Notes under the pieces: generated by a model
Told to the model about the DNA's origin: nothing
Seen by the model: only the letters and a program-made list of their open reading frames with translations
Databases searched by the model: none
In this document: positions 9,025 through 16,936 of the stretch, one piece after another
How the letters are laid out: each line of letters opens with the position of its first letter
How positions within the stretch are numbered: the first letter of the stretch is position 1
Position numbers and translations under genes: made by a program
Assembly: GCA_030247725.1 (NCBI GenBank)
Contig: JAOTRT010000002.1
Coordinates: forward strand, 496,001-560,000
DNA length: 64,000 bases
Origin: Candidatus Nitricoxidireducens bremensis
GTDB taxonomy: Bacteria; Pseudomonadota; Gammaproteobacteria; Burkholderiales; Rhodocyclaceae
Direction of reading: 5' to 3'

Positions 9025-10038
9025 ATGCGCCTGCACTACACCCACGAAGCCCTTCCCGCCCCCGGTAGCACGACGGAAGTCGCCCCCGGCATCCGCTGGC
9101 TGCGCATGCCCCTGCCCTTCGCCCTCGACCACATCAATCTGTGGCTCCTGGCCGACGGCGATGCCTGGACGGCCGTGGATAGCGGCATCGCCCTCGATCC
9201 GGTGAAGGACGCCTGGCGCACCATCCTGGCGGCGCATCCGCTGTCGCGCCAGATCGTCACCCATTTCCATCCCGACCACATGGGCCTCGCCGCCTGGCTG
9301 GAGCAGGAGACCGGCGCCGGGCTGTGGATCACCCTGGGCGAGTACGCCACCGCCCAGCTGGTGAAGCACCAGATCGCCGGCTACGGCATCCCGGCCATGA
9401 TCGAGATGTTCCGCTGCCACGGCCTCGACGCCGAACGCATCGCCGCCCTGGAGAAGCGCGGCAACGCCTACGGTCGCGGCGTACCCGAGCTGCCCGCCAC
9501 CTTCCGCCGCATCTTCGACGGCGAGAAGCTCGCCATCGGCGGCAACACCTGGCAGGTGATTGCCGGCTTCGGCCATGCGGCCGAACATGCCAGCCTCTAT
9601 TGCGAGGCGCTGGGCGTCCTGATTTCCGGCGACATGCTGCTGCCGCGCATCTCCACCAACGTCAGCGCCTTCGCCGCGGCCCCCGAGGCGGACCCCCTCG
9701 GCAGCTTCCTCGCCTCCATCGACCGCTTCCTGGACTTGCCCGAGGACACCCTGGTGCTGCCCTCCCACGGCAAACCCTTCCGCGGCATCCACGACCGCGT
9801 CGCCCAGCTGCATGCGCACCACGAGGAACGCTGCGCGGTACTGCGCGCCGCCTGCGCGGAGCAGCCCCGGAGTGCGGCCGAGCTGATGGGCGTACTATTC
9901 GAGCGCGACATCACCGATCCGCACCAGACGATGTTCGCCCTCGGCGAATCCATCGCCCACCTGATATACCTAGAACAGGCGCGCTCCATGAAGCGCGTCA
10001 TCGAGAACGGCATCATCCGCTTCGTCAACATCCATTGA
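9025..10038 (+). CDS. MBL-fold metallo-hydrolase
   Basis: 337 residues. Metal-binding THFHPDHMG gives His80, His82, Asp84 and His85 (HxHxDH); later FGHAAEHASLYCEALGVLISGDMLL holds the second His and bridging Asp, and LPSHGKPF the last His. C-terminal segment resembles the winged-helix tail of LACTB2-type hydrolases. Likely a cytoplasmic thioester or lactone hydrolase with two zinc ions; substrate unknown. It ends 13 bp before phaC and is probably co-transcribed. The ATG at 9025 (MRLHYTHEALP) is preferred to an ATG at 8962. Confidence 0.85.
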   Translation: MRLHYTHEALPAPGSTTEVAPGIRWLRMPLPFALDHINLWLLADGDAWTAVDSGIALDPVKDAWRTILAAHPLSRQIVTHFHPDHMGLAAWLEQETGAGLWITLGEYATAQLVKHQIAGYGIPAMIEMFRCHGLDAERIAALEKRGNAYGRGVPELPATFRRIFDGEKLAIGGNTWQVIAGFGHAAEHASLYCEALGVLISGDMLLPRISTNVSAFAAAPEADPLGSFLASIDRFLDLPEDTLVLPSHGKPFRGIHDRVAQLHAHHEERCAVLRAACAEQPRSAAELMGVLFERDITDPHQTMFALGESIAHLIYLEQARSMKRVIENGIIRFVNIH

Positions 10039-10051
10039 CCAGGAGAGTCAT

Positions 10052-11872
10052 ATGTCCCAAGAGTCTACGGACAACAAGCCGCAGCTGCCCGATCCTAAAG
10101 AGATGGCCAAGACCTACGCCGAAGTGGCGCAGCGCGCTTCCAAGCTCATCAACGAACACATGCAGCGCCAGATGCAGAAGGGCATGGCGGCGCCGGAGGA
10201 CGAACTGGGCATCGCCCAGGCCTTCATGGACATGATGGCGAAGATGCTGGCCAACCCCTACAAGCTGGCCCAGGCCCAGATGAACCTGGTGTGGGACTAC
10301 TTCTCCCTCTGGCAGCATTCGATGCTGCGCTTCATGGGCATGAACGCCGCGCCGGTGGCCTCGCCGGCCAAGGGCGACAACCGCTTCCGCAACGAGGAAT
10401 GGGAACAGCACTTCCTCTTCGACTTCATCAAGCAGAGCTACCTGATCACGGCGCGCCACGTCCATGACACGGTGAGCAACGTGGAAGGCCTGGACGACAA
10501 CGTGCAGAAGAAGGTGAACTTCTTCACGCGCCAGTTCATCGACGCCCTGTCGCCCTCCAACTTCGCCATGACCAACCCGGAGGTGTTCCGCGAGACGCTG
10601 AAGTCCCACGGCCAGAACCTGGTCAAGGGCTTCAACAACCTGCTGCGCGACATCGAGGACGGCGACGGCCAGCTGCGCATCCGCATGACCGACACGTCGG
10701 CCTTCGAGATGGGCAAGAACGTCGCCACCACGCCGGGCAAGGTGGTGTTCCAGAACGAGCTGATCCAGCTGCTGCAGTTCAACCCGTCCACCAAGGAACA
10801 GTACAAGCGTCCGCTGTTGATCTTCCCGCCCTGGATCAACAAGTACTACATCCTCGACCTGCGCGAGAAGAATTCCTACATCAAGTGGGCCACCGACCAG
10901 GGCCACACGGTGTTCGTCATGTCCTGGGTTAACCCGGACGCAAAACTCGCCAAGAAGAGCTTCGAGGACTACCTGACCGATGCCGCCCTGAAGGCCGTCG
11001 ATGTGGTCTGCGAGCAGACCGGCGAGAAGGAGATCAACGCTGCCGGCTACTGCCTCGGCGGCACCCTGCTCGCCTCGACGCTGGCCTACATGGCGGCGAA
11101 GAAGGACAAGCGCATCGCCTCGGCGACCTTCTTCACCACCATGCTCGACTTCTCGATCCCCGGCGAACTGGGCGTCTTCATCGACGAGCAGCAGGTTTCC
11201 AGCCTCGAAAAGAAGATGTCCGAGCGCGGCTTCCTGGAAGGCTCGGAGATGGCCGGCACCTTCAACATGCTGCGGTCCAACGACCTGATATGGTCCTTCG
11301 TCGTGAACAACTACCTGATGGGCAAGGACCCCTTCCCCTTCGACCTGCTGTTCTGGAACTCCGACTCGACGCGCATGCCGTACGCGATGCACAGCTTCTA
11401 CCTGCGCAACATGTACATGAAGAACCTGCTCAAGGAGCCGGGCGGCGTCACCCTGGCCGGCGTGCCCATCGATCTTTCCAAGATCAAGGTGCCCTGCTAC
11501 TTCATCTCCACCCTTGAGGACCACATCGCCCCCTGGAAGAGCACCTATCTCGGCGCCAGGATCATGTCCGGCCCGGTGCGCTTCGTGCTGGGCGGCTCCG
11601 GCCATATCGCCGGCGTCGTCAATCCGCCCGCCGCCAACAAGTATGGCTACTGGGTCAATCCCGCCAAGGAACTGGCCGAAACCTCCGACGAGTGGCTCGC
11701 CGGCGCCCAGCAGCAGGCGGGTTCCTGGTGGACCGACTGGCAGGCCTGGGTGACCCAGCTGAACGACGCCAAGGTCGCCGCCCGCGATCCCGCCAAGGGC
11801 AAACTCAAAGTCATCGAGGACGCGCCGGGTTCCTACGCCAAGTTCCGCCTGGACCAGCAGAAGAAGAAGTGA
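10052..11872 (+). CDS. phaC: Class I poly(3-hydroxyalkanoate) synthase
   Basis: 606 residues, class I length. The lipase-like box GYCLGG carries nucleophile Cys334; the PhaC N-terminal region includes LLQFNPSTKEQYKRPLLIFPPWINKYYILDL and WVNPD; the C-terminal His segment is GGSGHIAGVVNPP, with EDHIAPW holding the catalytic Asp. It polymerises (R)-3-hydroxyacyl-CoA into cytoplasmic PHB granules. GGAG 8 nt upstream of ATG. No phaA/phaB next to it; the thiolase at 4.8 kb could in principle supply acetoacetyl-CoA. Confidence 0.97.
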   Translation: MSQESTDNKPQLPDPKEMAKTYAEVAQRASKLINEHMQRQMQKGMAAPEDELGIAQAFMDMMAKMLANPYKLAQAQMNLVWDYFSLWQHSMLRFMGMNAAPVASPAKGDNRFRNEEWEQHFLFDFIKQSYLITARHVHDTVSNVEGLDDNVQKKVNFFTRQFIDALSPSNFAMTNPEVFRETLKSHGQNLVKGFNNLLRDIEDGDGQLRIRMTDTSAFEMGKNVATTPGKVVFQNELIQLLQFNPSTKEQYKRPLLIFPPWINKYYILDLREKNSYIKWATDQGHTVFVMSWVNPDAKLAKKSFEDYLTDAALKAVDVVCEQTGEKEINAAGYCLGGTLLASTLAYMAAKKDKRIASATFFTTMLDFSIPGELGVFIDEQQVSSLEKKMSERGFLEGSEMAGTFNMLRSNDLIWSFVVNNYLMGKDPFPFDLLFWNSDSTRMPYAMHSFYLRNMYMKNLLKEPGGVTLAGVPIDLSKIKVPCYFISTLEDHIAPWKSTYLGARIMSGPVRFVLGGSGHIAGVVNPPAANKYGYWVNPAKELAETSDEWLAGAQQQAGSWWTDWQAWVTQLNDAKVAARDPAKGKLKVIEDAPGSYAKFRLDQQKKK

Positions 11873-11893
11873 GGCCCGATCCGGCCGCACAGG

Positions 11894-11927
11894 AAGCGGG
11901 CACCGCGGGGTGCCCGCTTTCTTTTTC
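11894..11927 (+). terminator. Intrinsic terminator after phaC
   Basis: Perfect 11-bp stem AAGCGGGCACC/GGTGCCCGCTT with a GCGG loop, followed by TCTTTTTC, 21 bp after the phaC stop. The following PIN gene begins only 10 bp later, so it would need its own promoter or read-through. Confidence 0.88.
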
Positions 11928-11937
11928 TGCCGCGCCA

Positions 11938-12366
11938 TTGCGCGTGGCCTTGGATACGAACGTCCTCGTCTCCCTCTGGATCTTCAGCGACAGCCGTCTG
12001 GCACCGCTGCGTAATGCCTTGGAAGACGGCCGCTGGCGGGCGCTGACCAATGCCGCCTGCGCCGGGGAGTTCGCCAGGGTCCTCGCCTATCCGCAGTTCG
12101 GCGTGGCGCCGGAACGCCAGCGCAGCGCCCTGGCCGAGTATCGGACCCTCGCCGAGGATGTCACCGCGGCCGGGCCAGAGGCCGATCCCCTGCCGCGCTG
12201 CGCCGACCGGGACGATCAGAAGTTCCTCGAACTGGCCCGCGACGGCCGCGCCGACTGGCTGGTGACCGCCGACAAGGCGCTGCTGCGGCTTGCGCGTCGG
12301 CAGAAGCTGGCCCACCTGTTCCGCATCGTCACGCCCGACGCGGCGCTGGCAGCCCTTACAGGCTGA
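11938..12366 (+). CDS. PIN-domain protein (putative toxin, COG1569 type)
   Basis: 142 residues. RVALDTNVLVSLWIF holds the first PIN acidic residue; RDDQKFLELARDGRADWLVTADKALL holds the later conserved Asp cluster. These are metal-dependent RNases, many of them VapC-like toxins. No ATG fits: TTG at 11938 gives MRVALDTN, GTG at 11944 gives MALDTN. No antitoxin gene is visible upstream, where the phaC terminator sits only 10 bp away. The 3' end overlaps the convergent SDR gene by 11 bp. Solitary members of this family are common in proteobacteria and need not be toxic. Confidence 0.78.
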   Translation: MRVALDTNVLVSLWIFSDSRLAPLRNALEDGRWRALTNAACAGEFARVLAYPQFGVAPERQRSALAEYRTLAEDVTAAGPEADPLPRCADRDDQKFLELARDGRADWLVTADKALLRLARRQKLAHLFRIVTPDAALAALTG

Positions 12367-13162
12367 GTCCGCGCGGCTTGCGGCCTGCCCGGGCGGCCAG
12401 GCGGTCGTAGGCCCAGTTCGGCAGCAGGCGCATCAGCCGGGCGACGATCCCCATCTGCCAGGGCACGACGGCATAGGCGCGGCCGGCATCGATGATCCGC
12501 GCCATGCGCCGCACCGCCTCGTCCACCGGCAGCAGGAAGGGCATCGGATAGGGATTGACGGCGGTCATGGGCGTCTCGACATAGCCGGGCGCCAGCGTCA
12601 CCACCCGCACACCGGAACCGCGCAGTTCCACGCGCAAGCTCTCCAGATAGGTGATCGCCGCGGCCTTGGAGGCACTGTAGGCGCCCGCCCCCGGCAGGCC
12701 GCGGATGCCGGCCACGGAGGCAGTGCCGACGAGGCGCCCGCGCCCGGCGGCACGCATCGGTGCAACAAAGGGATGGAAGCTGTTGGCCATGCCGGCCACG
12801 TTCACCCGCAATACCCGCTCGAAGGCGGCCAGGTCGTCCGCCTCTTCCGTCAGGGTGCCGGTCGAGACGCCGGCGTTGGCGATGACGATGCCCGGCACGC
12901 CGGCCCGCTCGATGAAGTCGCGTCCGGCAGCGGCCAGCGCTTTTGCATCGGTGACGTCGAGGGGATACAGGTGACAGCAGACAGGGAGAGAAGCGGCGAG
13001 CACCTCCAGCTCTTCCCGGCGCCGGGCCACGAGTCCCAGAGTCGCCCCGCGAACCGCGTAGTGGCGGGCGAAGGCGGCGCCGATGCCCGAGGAGGCGCCG
13101 GTAACAAAAACGGGGAGCGCTGGCTCCCCGTTTCCTCGGCTGTCGGCCGTCGTCATCGGCAT
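12356..13162 (-). CDS. Short-chain dehydrogenase/reductase (SDR) family oxidoreductase
   Basis: 268 residues. NAD(P)-binding TGASSGIG at residues 21-28, NAG at IVIANAGVS, catalytic Ser in GTASVAG and YSASK for the Tyr/Lys pair, so a complete classical SDR. The Arg-rich LVARRREEL after strand 2 suggests NADPH preference. Substrate unknown. It starts 11 bp after the dsbA stop, and the dsbA terminator falls inside its first 20 codons, so expression must read through or begin at an internal start; no in-frame ATG exists between the terminator and TGASSGIG. Confidence 0.88.
   Translation of the reverse strand: MPMTTADSRGNGEPALPVFVTGASSGIGAAFARHYAVRGATLGLVARRREELEVLAASLPVCCHLYPLDVTDAKALAAAGRDFIERAGVPGIVIANAGVSTGTLTEEADDLAAFERVLRVNVAGMANSFHPFVAPMRAAGRGRLVGTASVAGIRGLPGAGAYSASKAAAITYLESLRVELRGSGVRVVTLAPGYVETPMTAVNPYPMPFLLPVDEAVRRMARIIDAGRAYAVVPWQMGIVARLMRLLPNWAYDRLAARAGRKPRGLSL
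13106..13133 (-). terminator. Intrinsic terminator of dsbA embedded in the SDR 5' coding region
   Basis: On the minus strand AAACGGGGAGC, a 4-nt loop, GCTCCCCGTTT then further T residues: an 11-bp perfect stem with a T5 tract. It lies about 40-70 nt after the dsbA stop but within codons 10-19 of the SDR gene. Confidence 0.8.
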
Positions 13163-13173
13163 GCGACGGGCAA

Positions 13174-13812
13174 TTACTTCTTCCCCTGCTCGGCGCGTAC
13201 CTTGGCGATCAGCTTGTCCACCACGACGAGCACGTCCTCGTAGCTGCCCGCCGCGCCGGTGGCCGGCATGTACTTGCCCTGCACGATCAGGGCGGGAACG
13301 CCGTTGATGCCGTAGCCCTTGGTGAGCTGCAGGGAGCGCTGGACCTTGCCCTGGACGGCGAAGGAGTTGTAGGCGTCCATGAACTTCTGCGCATCGATGC
13401 CCTTCTTAGTCAGCCAGGCCGTCAGCACCTTGGGATCGTTGAGGTTGTAGCGATCCACGTGCATGGCGTCGAAGACTTCGCCGTGGAGCTTGTCGAGCTG
13501 GCCGGTGGCTTCGAGAGCGTAGTAGATACGGGCACCGGGAGCCCAGCTGCCGTTGGGGAAGATGGCCGGGATGCGGCGGAACACCACGTCCTTGGGCAGG
13601 TTCTTCAGCCACTTGTTGAGCAGGGGATCGAAATCGAAGCAGTGGCTGCAGCCGTACCAGAACAGCTCCACCACCTCGATCTTGCCGGGTGCTTCCGTCG
13701 CCTGGGGCGTGGCAATCACCGTGTAGTCGCGGCCTTCCTTGAGGTCCTGGGCTGCGGCGAGGGAGGCGAAAATCAGGCTGGCGGCGGCCAGCAGGGCTTT
13801 AAGCGTGCGCAT
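13174..13812 (-). CDS. dsbA: Thiol:disulfide interchange protein DsbA
   Basis: 212 residues. Signal peptide 1-22 (MRTLKALLAAASLIFASLAAA), active site Cys55-Ser-His-Cys58 within FWYGCSHCFDFDP, and cis-proline loop GVPALIV. It introduces disulfides into periplasmic proteins. The CSHC dipeptide differs from the canonical CPHC of E. coli, which should shift the redox potential. Lies between a SPOR protein gene and the SDR; its terminator overlaps the SDR start. Confidence 0.94.
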   Translation of the reverse strand: MRTLKALLAAASLIFASLAAAQDLKEGRDYTVIATPQATEAPGKIEVVELFWYGCSHCFDFDPLLNKWLKNLPKDVVFRRIPAIFPNGSWAPGARIYYALEATGQLDKLHGEVFDAMHVDRYNLNDPKVLTAWLTKKGIDAQKFMDAYNSFAVQGKVQRSLQLTKGYGINGVPALIVQGKYMPATGAAGSYEDVLVVVDKLIAKVRAEQGKK

Positions 13813-13839
13813 TGCGTTCTCCGTTCTGGTTGTGCGTCG

Positions 13840-14448
13840 TCACTTTGCCTTGACGACCGTCGCTTGGATGCCGTTCTGGGACAATTGGTTCCGGACCCGG
13901 TTCATTTCCTCGGTCTTGGTGAAGGGCCCGACCTTCACGCGGTGCATGGTGCCCTTCTCGGGAATCGCCACTTCCTGGACGCTGACATCGACGCCGAGGA
14001 GGGAGAGCTTGGCCTTCAGGTTGTCGGCATCGGCGGCCTTCTGGAAGGAGCCGGCCTGGAGGTAGATGGGCTCGGTGGCCTTGGCGGCTTCCACGGCTGC
14101 GACAGGCGCGGCAGCTGGGGCCGCGGCGGCAGGCGCCGGCGTGGCTTCCTGGCCTCCCGGCAGGATCTTGTAGAACTCGAAGCGGGGTTTCTCGCCCACC
14201 TTGTCGCCGGGCTTGCCGGGCAGCGGCTCGGGGGTCTTCCCCTGGCCCGGCGCGGCAACGGCCGGCTTGTCGGCCCGCGAGGTCTTGTCCTGGAAGGGCA
14301 GGGGCGTCTTGTTCAGGTACCAGACGATGCCGAAGGCGATCAGGACGCCGACGACGAGCCCGAGAAACAGGCCCAGCAGCATGCCGCCGCCGCTCTTGCG
14401 GGCGGGACGGGGCGGAGGGGATTTCGGGGTCGCAGCGGCTCTTCTCAT
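13840..14448 (-). CDS. SPOR-domain membrane protein (FtsN-like)
   Basis: 202 residues: basic, proline-rich cytoplasmic N-terminus, one membrane helix at about residues 24-46 (GGMLLGLFLGLVVGVLIAFG), a Pro/Ala-rich periplasmic linker and a C-terminal SPOR domain (YLQAGSFQKAADADNLKAKL to VGPFTKTEEMNRVRNQL). SPOR domains bind denuded glycan strands at division septa. The start at 14448 is chosen 1 bp after the argS stop; an upstream in-frame ATG lies inside argS. Order argS-SPOR-dsbA is common in betaproteobacteria and supports a housekeeping role. Confidence 0.9.
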   Translation of the reverse strand: MRRAAATPKSPPPRPARKSGGGMLLGLFLGLVVGVLIAFGIVWYLNKTPLPFQDKTSRADKPAVAAPGQGKTPEPLPGKPGDKVGEKPRFEFYKILPGGQEATPAPAAAAPAAAPVAAVEAAKATEPIYLQAGSFQKAADADNLKAKLSLLGVDVSVQEVAIPEKGTMHRVKVGPFTKTEEMNRVRNQLSQNGIQATVVKAK

Positions 14449-14449
14449 C

Positions 14450-16222
14450 TCACATCGCCTCCGGCGTCGATACGCCAAGTATCCTCAATCCGTTGCGCAG
14501 CACCTGGCGCACCGCCACGGCCAGGGCCAGGCGCGCAAGCTTGGCCTGTTCGTCCTCGACCAGCAGGCGCTCGGCGTTGTACCAGCCGTGGAAGTCGGCC
14601 GCCAGTTCCCGCAGGTAAAAGGCCACGGCGTGGGGCGCATAGTCCCGCGCGGAGGCGGCGATCACTTCGGGGAACTCCGCCAGGCGCGCGCACAGGGCCA
14701 GTTCCCGCTCGCTCTGCAGGGAACCCAGGTCCGCCGCCGCCAGGCCGCCGGCCTCGCCGCCCCACTGGCCCAGCACCGAACAGATGCGGGCATGGGCGTA
14801 CTGGACGTAATAGACCGGATTGTCGCTGCTCTCGCTCTTCGCCAGGGTCAGGTCGAAATCGAGGGCCTGGTCGCTCTTGCGCAGCAGGTAGAAGAAACGG
14901 CAGGCGTCGTTGCCCACGTCCTCGCGCAGTTCGCGCAGGGTGACGAATTCGCCGGAGCGGGTGGACATGGAGACCTTGGCGCCGTCGCGGAACAGGCTGA
15001 CGAACTGCACCAGGGCCACGTCGAGCTTGCCGTCGTCGATGTCGAGCGCCTTGAGGGCGCCCCGGACGCGGGGAATATAGCCGTGGTGGTCGGCACCCCA
15101 GATGTCGATGACCTTGTCGAAGCCGCGCTCGAACTTGTTGGCGTGGTAGGCGATGTCGGAGGCGAAATAGGTGTAGAGGCCGTTGTCGCGCTGGACGACC
15201 CGGTCCTTCTCGTCGCCGAAGTCGGTGGAACGGAACCACTTGGCGCCGTCCTGGACGTAGATGTGGCCGCGGCGTTCGAGCTCGGCGACGGCTTTTGCCA
15301 CCATCCCCGTGTCGTAGAGGCTGCGTTCGGAGAACCAGCAGTCGAAATGGACGCCGTAGGCCTCCAGGTCTTCGCGGCAGTCGGCCAGCTGTTCGGTGAG
15401 GGCATGCTGGTGGACGTAGGCCCATTCCTCGCCGAGAAGATCCTTCGCCGCCGAGATCAGGCCGTCGAGGTGGCTTTCGAGCTGCTCCTTCTCGTCCTTC
15501 GTGTAGGCGCCGTCCTCGCGGCGCGGCGGCGCCGGCGGCGCGCAAGCCAGGATGGCCTCGGCCGAATGCACGTAGCGGTCCTGGTGGGTCGCCTTGACCT
15601 GCTCCGCCATCTCGCGCACGTAACCGCCCTGGTAGGCATTGGGCGGGAAGGGCACGTACTCCTCGAACAACTCCAGGTAACGCAGCCAGGTCGAGACGGC
15701 CAGGATGTCCATCTGGCGGCCGGCGTCGTTCACATAGTATTCGCGGCAGACCTGATAACCGGCGAAGGCCAGCAGGGAGGCGAGGCTGGCGCCGTAGGCG
15801 GCGCCGCGGCCGTGGCCCACGTGCAGCGGCCCCGTCGGATTGGCCGAGACGAACTCCACCTGGACCTTACGGCAGCCTTCCGGCGCCGTGCCGCGACCGA
15901 ATCCGTCGGCCGCCGTCAGCACGTTCCTGACGATCTGGGTCTTGGCCGCGGGGGCCAGGGTGAAGTTGATGAAGCCGGCTCCCGCGATCTCGGCCTTCTC
16001 CAGCCAGGGCGACGCCGGCAGCTCCCGCACCAGGCGCTCGGCGATCTTGCGCGGATTGTCCTTGAGGGCGCGCGCCAGCTGCATCGCCAGGTTGCTGGCG
16101 AAGTCGCCGTGGGAGGCCTGCTTGGGCCGCTCCAGATGGATGTCGGCGGGCGTCTCCGGCGCGACGGACTGGAGAGCCGCGTGCAGCAGCTCGGCCAGAT
16201 GGGCCTTGGGGTCGAAGCTCAT
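14450..16222 (-). CDS. argS: Arginyl-tRNA synthetase
   Basis: 590 residues. N-terminal Add-1-type domain (DIHLERPKQASHGDFASNLAMQLA), HIGH-type motif PTGPLHVGHGRGAAYGASLA, catalytic core WGADHHGYIPRVRGAL, and in place of KMSKS the SMSTRSGEFVTL loop usual for this subgroup. C-terminal anticodon-binding helices with YAHARICSVL. Charges tRNA-Arg in the cytoplasm. Start at 16222 (MSFDPKAHLAEL) rather than an upstream in-frame codon. Confidence 0.97.
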   Translation of the reverse strand: MSFDPKAHLAELLHAALQSVAPETPADIHLERPKQASHGDFASNLAMQLARALKDNPRKIAERLVRELPASPWLEKAEIAGAGFINFTLAPAAKTQIVRNVLTAADGFGRGTAPEGCRKVQVEFVSANPTGPLHVGHGRGAAYGASLASLLAFAGYQVCREYYVNDAGRQMDILAVSTWLRYLELFEEYVPFPPNAYQGGYVREMAEQVKATHQDRYVHSAEAILACAPPAPPRREDGAYTKDEKEQLESHLDGLISAAKDLLGEEWAYVHQHALTEQLADCREDLEAYGVHFDCWFSERSLYDTGMVAKAVAELERRGHIYVQDGAKWFRSTDFGDEKDRVVQRDNGLYTYFASDIAYHANKFERGFDKVIDIWGADHHGYIPRVRGALKALDIDDGKLDVALVQFVSLFRDGAKVSMSTRSGEFVTLRELREDVGNDACRFFYLLRKSDQALDFDLTLAKSESSDNPVYYVQYAHARICSVLGQWGGEAGGLAAADLGSLQSERELALCARLAEFPEVIAASARDYAPHAVAFYLRELAADFHGWYNAERLLVEDEQAKLARLALAVAVRQVLRNGLRILGVSTPEAM

Positions 16223-16312
16223 GGGAAGGTGAGATAAATCAAAGCCGCGGATTATACGCCCCGCCACCCGACGGCTTTTCCCACCAAGTTGCTTCCGCGC
16301 CGCAACAAGGTC

Positions 16313-16360
16313 TTGACTCCCCCGGTCGCGCTGTTACAATGCGAACCATTCTCATTTGCA
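16313..16360 (+). promoter_or_regulatory. Promoter of the iron-uptake operon with Fur-like box
   Basis: TTGACT (16313-16318), 16-bp spacer, TACAAT (16335-16340). Directly overlapping and following the -10, GCGAACCATTCTCATTTGC (16341-16359) reads as a degenerate 19-bp Fur box, with the ATTCTCATTTGC half well matched. Fur with ferrous iron would block this promoter, fitting the iron-uptake genes downstream. Confidence 0.7.
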
Positions 16361-16383
16361 ACCTTACCGGGAGATTATCAACA

Positions 16384-16935
16384 ATGAACATCAAATCGCG
16401 TCTTGCCGCCGGCCTTGCCGTTCTTTCCCTGAGCTTTGCGGCCCAGGCCCTCGAATATCCGATCGGGGCACCCCAGATCCAGGCCGGCATGGAGGTGGCT
16501 GCCGTCTATCTGCAGGCCGTCGAAATGGAACCGGACGGCCACATGCGCAAGGCCGCCGAGTCGGACATCCACATCGAGGCCGACATCCACGCCATGGCCA
16601 ACAACCCCAACGGCTTTCCCGAGGGGTTCTGGATTCCCTACCTGTTCGTCAAGTACGAGCTGACCAAGGTCGGCAGCAACGAGGTCATCAAGGGCGACAT
16701 GATGCCGATGGTCGCCAACGACGGTCCCCACTACGGCGACAACGTGAAGCTCAAGGGGCCGGGCAAGTACAAGGTCAAGTTCATCGTCTTCCCGCCCAAC
16801 GCCAAGGAAAACCCCCAGGGCAACCACTTCGGCCGCCATACCGATCGCCTGACCGGCGTGCGTCCCTGGTTCAAGCCCTTCGAGATGGAATGGGAATTCA
16901 CCTTCGCCGGTGTGGGCAAGAAGGGCGGGTATTGA
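16384..16935 (+). CDS. ftrA: Periplasmic iron-binding protein, P19/FtrA family
   Basis: 183 residues with signal peptide 1-21 (ending SFAAQA). The Tpd/P19 pattern is clear: EYPIGAPQIQAGMEVAAVYLQAVEMEP, ESDIHIEADIHAMANNPNGF and NHFGRHTDRLTGVRPWF, supplying the Glu, Met and His copper/iron ligands of P19. In Bordetella FtrABCD the homologue binds ferrous iron and copper in the periplasm for transfer to the permease. First gene of the operon, behind a Fur-like box. Confidence 0.93.
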   Translation: MNIKSRLAAGLAVLSLSFAAQALEYPIGAPQIQAGMEVAAVYLQAVEMEPDGHMRKAAESDIHIEADIHAMANNPNGFPEGFWIPYLFVKYELTKVGSNEVIKGDMMPMVANDGPHYGDNVKLKGPGKYKVKFIVFPPNAKENPQGNHFGRHTDRLTGVRPWFKPFEMEWEFTFAGVGKKGGY

Positions 16936-16936
16936 G

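Noticed and set aside
11938..13162. PIN protein and SDR as a toxin-antitoxin pair
   Set aside because: They are convergent, and the SDR is a complete enzyme unrelated to antitoxins.
14450..16222. ArgS lacking a KMSKS motif taken as inactive
   Set aside because: Many ArgS proteins naturally lack a canonical KMSKS; the HVGHGRG motif and overall length are normal.
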